Shown here piece by piece: positions 61,053-64,000 of a DNA stretch of 64,000 nucleotides (its first letter is position 1; every line of letters starts with the position of its first letter). Both the position numbers and the translations under genes were made by a program. This DNA comes from Serratia sp. PL17. Lineage in GTDB: Bacteria > Pseudomonadota > Gammaproteobacteria > Enterobacterales > Enterobacteriaceae. The stretch lies in the NCBI RefSeq assembly GCF_017832355.1, contig NZ_JAFIBY010000001.1, forward strand, positions 1,054,001 through 1,118,000, in the 5' to 3' direction. The notes beneath the pieces are model-generated. The model was not told the origin of the DNA. It ran no database searches and was given only the letters and a program-made list of their open reading frames with translations.

Positions 61053-61706
61053 ATGATTGAAAATAATGAGTTTGATGTCGCGGACCTGCGCCGTGAATAC
61101 ACTCGGGGTGGCTTGCGCCGCAACGATCTGACCGCTAATCCGTTAACGCTGTTTGAACGCTGGCTGAAACAGGCGTGCGACGCGCGCCTGGCCGATCCCA
61201 CGGCGATGTGTGTAGCAACGGTGGACGAGAACGGGCAGCCCTATCAGCGTATTGTGCTGCTGAAACATTATGATGACAAAGGGTTGGTGTTCTACACCAA
61301 TCTGGGCAGCCGCAAGGCACAACAGTTAGCACAGAACCCACATATTAGCCTGCTGTTCCCATGGCACATGCTTGAGCGACAAGTGATTTTCCTCGGCAAA
61401 GCGGAGCGGTTATCCACTTTAGAGGTTATGAAGTACTTCGCCAGCCGGCCAAAAGACAGCCAGATTGGCGCGTGGGTGTCGCAACAGTCATCGCGCATTT
61501 CCGCGCGTGGTGTGCTGGAAAGTAAATTCCTCGAGCTGAAGCAAAAATTCCAACAGGGCGAAGTACCGCTGCCAAGTTTCTGGGGCGGGTTCCGGGTTAA
61601 TTTCGACTCCGTCGAGTTTTGGCAGGGCGGTGCCAACCGTCTGCATGACCGTTTCCTGTATCAACGGGACGGGAATGACTGGAAAATTGACCGACTGGCA
61701 CCCTGA
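61053..61706 (+). CDS. pdxH: Pyridoxine/pyridoxamine 5'-phosphate oxidase
   Basis: 217-residue FMN enzyme making pyridoxal 5'-phosphate. It has [14 protein letters not shown] at the N-terminus, [19 protein letters not shown] and the ending [20 protein letters not shown]. The ATG at 61053 (MIENNEFD) is preferred to the in-frame TTG at 61038 as it fits the family length; neither has a good ribosome site. pdxY, two genes on, belongs to the same vitamin B6 salvage route. Confidence 0.92.
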   Translation: MIENNEFDVADLRREYTRGGLRRNDLTANPLTLFERWLKQACDARLADPTAMCVATVDENGQPYQRIVLLKHYDDKGLVFYTNLGSRKAQQLAQNPHISLLFPWHMLERQVIFLGKAERLSTLEVMKYFASRPKDSQIGAWVSQQSSRISARGVLESKFLELKQKFQQGEVPLPSFWGGFRVNFDSVEFWQGGANRLHDRFLYQRDGNDWKIDRLAP

Positions 61707-61759
61707 AGACCGAAAATCCCCCTTAAGCGCTGGTACTGATGCCGCCGGCGCTTTATTCT

Positions 61760-61811
61760 ATACCCGTCATATTTCAAGCGGCAGCCTTCCTGCGGCTCGA
61801 ACGGGTTAGAC
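61760..61811. repeat. Short relative of the 2386 repeat
   Basis: ATACCCGTCATATTTCAAGC continues to GGCAG, close to the left end of the element at 2386. A compact inverted partner (CTGCGGCTCGAACGGGT) follows at once, making a small folded version between pdxH and tyrS. Confidence 0.55.
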
Positions 61812-61900
61812 TATATGCGTTATTCTGAATTTAATATTTCGCCAGTGGGCGAAAGGTCGTGTACCGACAAAGGTGCATTCGTTTATACATGGAGTCATTG

Positions 61901-63175
61901 ATGGCAAGCAGCAACTTGATTAAACAACTGCAAGAGCGGGGCCTCGTTGCCCAGGTTACGGATGAGGAAGCGTTAGCAGAGCGACTGGCGCAAGGGCCAA
62001 TTGCACTGTATTGCGGTTTCGATCCGACCGCTGACAGCTTGCATTTGGGCCATCTGGTTCCTCTGTTGTGCCTGAAGCGCTTCCAGCTTGCCGGTCACAA
62101 GCCGGTAGCGTTGGTGGGCGGTGCCACCGGTTTGATCGGTGACCCGAGCTTCAAAGCGGCCGAGCGTAAGTTGAACACCACCGAAACGGTGAACGAGTGG
62201 GTGGATAAAATCCGCAAGCAGGTTTCCCCGTTCCTCGATTTCGACTGCGGTAGCAACAGCGCGATTGCCGCCAACAACTACGACTGGTTTGGTGGCATGA
62301 ATGTGCTGACCTTCCTGCGTGATATTGGTAAGCATTTCTCGGTCAACCAAATGATCAACAAGGAAGCGGTGAAGCAGCGTCTGAACCGTGACGACTCGGG
62401 TATTTCTTTCACTGAGTTCTCCTACAACCTGTTGCAGGGTTTTGACTTCTCCGAGCTGTACAACCGTCATCAGGTTGAACTGCAGATCGGTGGTTCCGAT
62501 CAGTGGGGCAATATCACCTCCGGCATCGACTTGACCCGTCGTATGCACCAGCAACAGGTCTTCGGCCTGACGGTGCCATTGATCACCAAAGCAGACGGGA
62601 CCAAGTTCGGTAAGACGGAAGGCGGCGCAGTCTGGCTGGCACCAGAAAAAACCAGTCCTTACAAGTTCTACCAGTTCTGGATTAACACGGCCGATGCTGA
62701 CGTATACCGTTTCCTGAAGTTCTTCACCTTTATGGATCTGGCAGACATCAACGCGCTGGAGGAAGAAGACAAGAACAGCGGCAAGGCACCACGTGCGCAA
62801 TATGTGCTGGCGGAAGAAGTGACCGGTATGGTGCACGGTGCTGAAGGCCTGGCTGCGGCCAAGCGCATCACGCAAAGCCTGTTCTCCGGCGCGCTGCACG
62901 ACATGACGGAAGCGGACTTTGCCCAGTTGGCGCAGGACGGTATGCCGACAATTAAACTTGACGGCGACGCCGATCTGCAACAGGCGCTGGTGAATGCCGA
63001 ATTGGTGCCTTCACGCGGCCAGGCGCGCACCATGATCGGTTCCAATGCGGTGACCATCAACGGTGAGAAACAGTCCAACGCCGAATACACCTTCAGCGAT
63101 ACCGATCGCCTGTTTGGTCGCTACACGCTTCTGCGTCGTGGTAAAAAGCATTACTGCCTGGTGGATTGGAAGTAA
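61901..63175 (+). CDS. tyrS: Tyrosyl-tRNA synthetase
   Basis: 424 residues, as in E. coli. Class I motifs are HLGHLVP (HIGH, near residue 48) and KFGKT (KMSKS, near 235), with the tRNA-binding S4-like C-terminus ([20 protein letters not shown]). The ATG at 61901 has GGAG six bases upstream; the frame from 61859 is not supported. Confidence 0.97.
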   Translation: MASSNLIKQLQERGLVAQVTDEEALAERLAQGPIALYCGFDPTADSLHLGHLVPLLCLKRFQLAGHKPVALVGGATGLIGDPSFKAAERKLNTTETVNEWVDKIRKQVSPFLDFDCGSNSAIAANNYDWFGGMNVLTFLRDIGKHFSVNQMINKEAVKQRLNRDDSGISFTEFSYNLLQGFDFSELYNRHQVELQIGGSDQWGNITSGIDLTRRMHQQQVFGLTVPLITKADGTKFGKTEGGAVWLAPEKTSPYKFYQFWINTADADVYRFLKFFTFMDLADINALEEEDKNSGKAPRAQYVLAEEVTGMVHGAEGLAAAKRITQSLFSGALHDMTEADFAQLAQDGMPTIKLDGDADLQQALVNAELVPSRGQARTMIGSNAVTINGEKQSNAEYTFSDTDRLFGRYTLLRRGKKHYCLVDWK

Positions 63176-63188
63176 TCAAAATTGCAGC

Positions 63189-63218
63189 AAAGGGGCCCTC
63201 AGCGGCCCCTTTATTTTT
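63189..63218 (+). terminator. tyrS terminator
   Basis: AAAGGGGCC and GGCCCCTTT pair around six bases and are followed by ATTTTT. It lies only 22 bases before pdxY. Confidence 0.8.
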
Positions 63219-63240
63219 AAGGCGTCAGGGCAGGTCTTTG

Positions 63241-64000
63241 ATGAAAAACATTCTTTCTATTCAATCTCATGTTGTTTTTGGCCATGCAGGTAATAGCGCT
63301 GCAGAATTTCCGATGCGCCGCATGGGTGTAAACGTTTGGCCACTCAATACCGTACAGTTTTCCAATCATACTCAATATGGCAAATGGACCGGCTGCGTGA
63401 TGCCAGCCAGCCACCTGACTGAGATTGCGCAAGGTATTGCCGATATTGACCAACTGAAGCATTGCGATGCTGTGCTGAGTGGCTACATAGGTTCGCCGGA
63501 ACAGGGTAGCCATATTCTGGAGATCGTGCGTCAGGTTAAGCAGGCTAATCCGAACGCGTGGTACTTCTGCGATCCCGTTATGGGCCACCCGGAGAAGGGG
63601 TGCATAGTCGCGCCGGGCGTGGCGGAGTTTCATTGCCAGCAGGCATTGCCGTGCAGTGACATGATCGCACCCAACCTGCTGGAGCTGGAGTTATTGAGCC
63701 AGCGCACCATCGCTGATGTTGATCAAGCGGTAAGCGCTGCGCGCGAATTAATTGCCAAAGGGCCAAAAGTGGTGTTGGTCAAGCATTTGAGCCGTGCTGG
63801 CTATCATAGCGACTGTTTTGAGATGCTGTTGGTTACGGTCGATCAGGCTTGGCACATTAGCCGCCCGCTAGTGGATTTTGGTTCTCGGCAGCCTGTGGGC
63901 GTGGGCGATCTGACCAGCGGCCTGTTGTTGGTTAATTTGCTGAAGGGTGAGGCGCTGGATAACGCGTTGGAACACGTTACGGCAGCAGTCTATGAGGTCA
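63241..64000 (+). CDS. pdxY: Pyridoxal kinase PdxY (3' end outside window)
   Basis: 253 codons are present of about 287 expected. It is a ribokinase-fold enzyme that phosphorylates pyridoxal. [42 protein letters not shown] and the anion-hole motif [15 protein letters not shown] (here GVGD with catalytic Asp) are seen. ATG 63241 is nine bases from AGG. It is the vitamin B6 salvage partner of pdxH. Confidence 0.93.
   Translation, partial: MKNILSIQSHVVFGHAGNSAAEFPMRRMGVNVWPLNTVQFSNHTQYGKWTGCVMPASHLTEIAQGIADIDQLKHCDAVLSGYIGSPEQGSHILEIVRQVKQANPNAWYFCDPVMGHPEKGCIVAPGVAEFHCQQALPCSDMIAPNLLELELLSQRTIADVDQAVSAARELIAKGPKVVLVKHLSRAGYHSDCFEMLLVTVDQAWHISRPLVDFGSRQPVGVGDLTSGLLLVNLLKGEALDNALEHVTAAVYEV

Overview
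The window is a stretch of enterobacterial chromosome, most likely from a Serratia species other than S. marcescens. The evidence is a family I.3 RTX lipase very close to Serratia LipA, a complete hmu/hem haem-uptake operon, and a backbone whose gene order follows the 36-38 minute region of Escherichia coli K-12 almost gene for gene. No prophage, insertion sequence or CRISPR array is visible. Nearly all genes are intact, and only the two window edges cut genes (a ydiV-type EAL gene on the left, pdxY on the right).

Layout. 1-12 kb: ydiV-like EAL gene, a 39-codon membrane peptide, selO, the haem operon hemP-hmuRSTUV on the minus strand behind a Fur box, btuE, aroH and ppsR. 12-19.8 kb: ppsA, the small RNA rprA with its RcsB box, ydiK, ydiJ and menI. 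19.8-27.8 kb: an unrecognised gene behind a strong Fur box, a 167-bp palindromic repeat, sufABCDSE behind a second Fur box, and ldtE. 27.8-31 kb: lpp, pykF, a cupin gene and three identical tRNA-Val(GAC) genes. 31-42.8 kb: mdtK, ribC, an I78-type lipoprotein, cfa, punC/punR, purR, ynhF, sodB, mepH, grxD, rnt and gloA. 42.8-54 kb is the most rearranged part relative to E. coli: idi, eamB and a LysR gene lie between gloA and nemA; eptA, an NmrA-like reductase and a LysR gene lie between nemR and ydhL; lipA lies between ydhF and sodC. 54-64 kb: sodC, ydhKJI, slyA, slyB, anmK, mliC, pdxH, tyrS and pdxY.

Themes. Iron and oxidative stress dominate: haem import, Suf iron-sulfur assembly, SodB, SodC, BtuE, Grx4 and NemA. 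The PEP-pyruvate node is held by ppsA, its regulator ppsR and pykF, with Cra-like operators before both ppsA and pykF. The envelope is served by Lpp, LdtE, MepH, Cfa, EptA, SlyB, MliC and AnmK. Regulation readable from the DNA includes Fur boxes (three), Cra sites (two), an RcsB box, a SlyA box, a NemR operator, a probable PurR operator and a possible PhoP box.

Limits: product names rest on recalled family sequences, motifs and synteny, without database searches. Promoter and operator calls are by eye.
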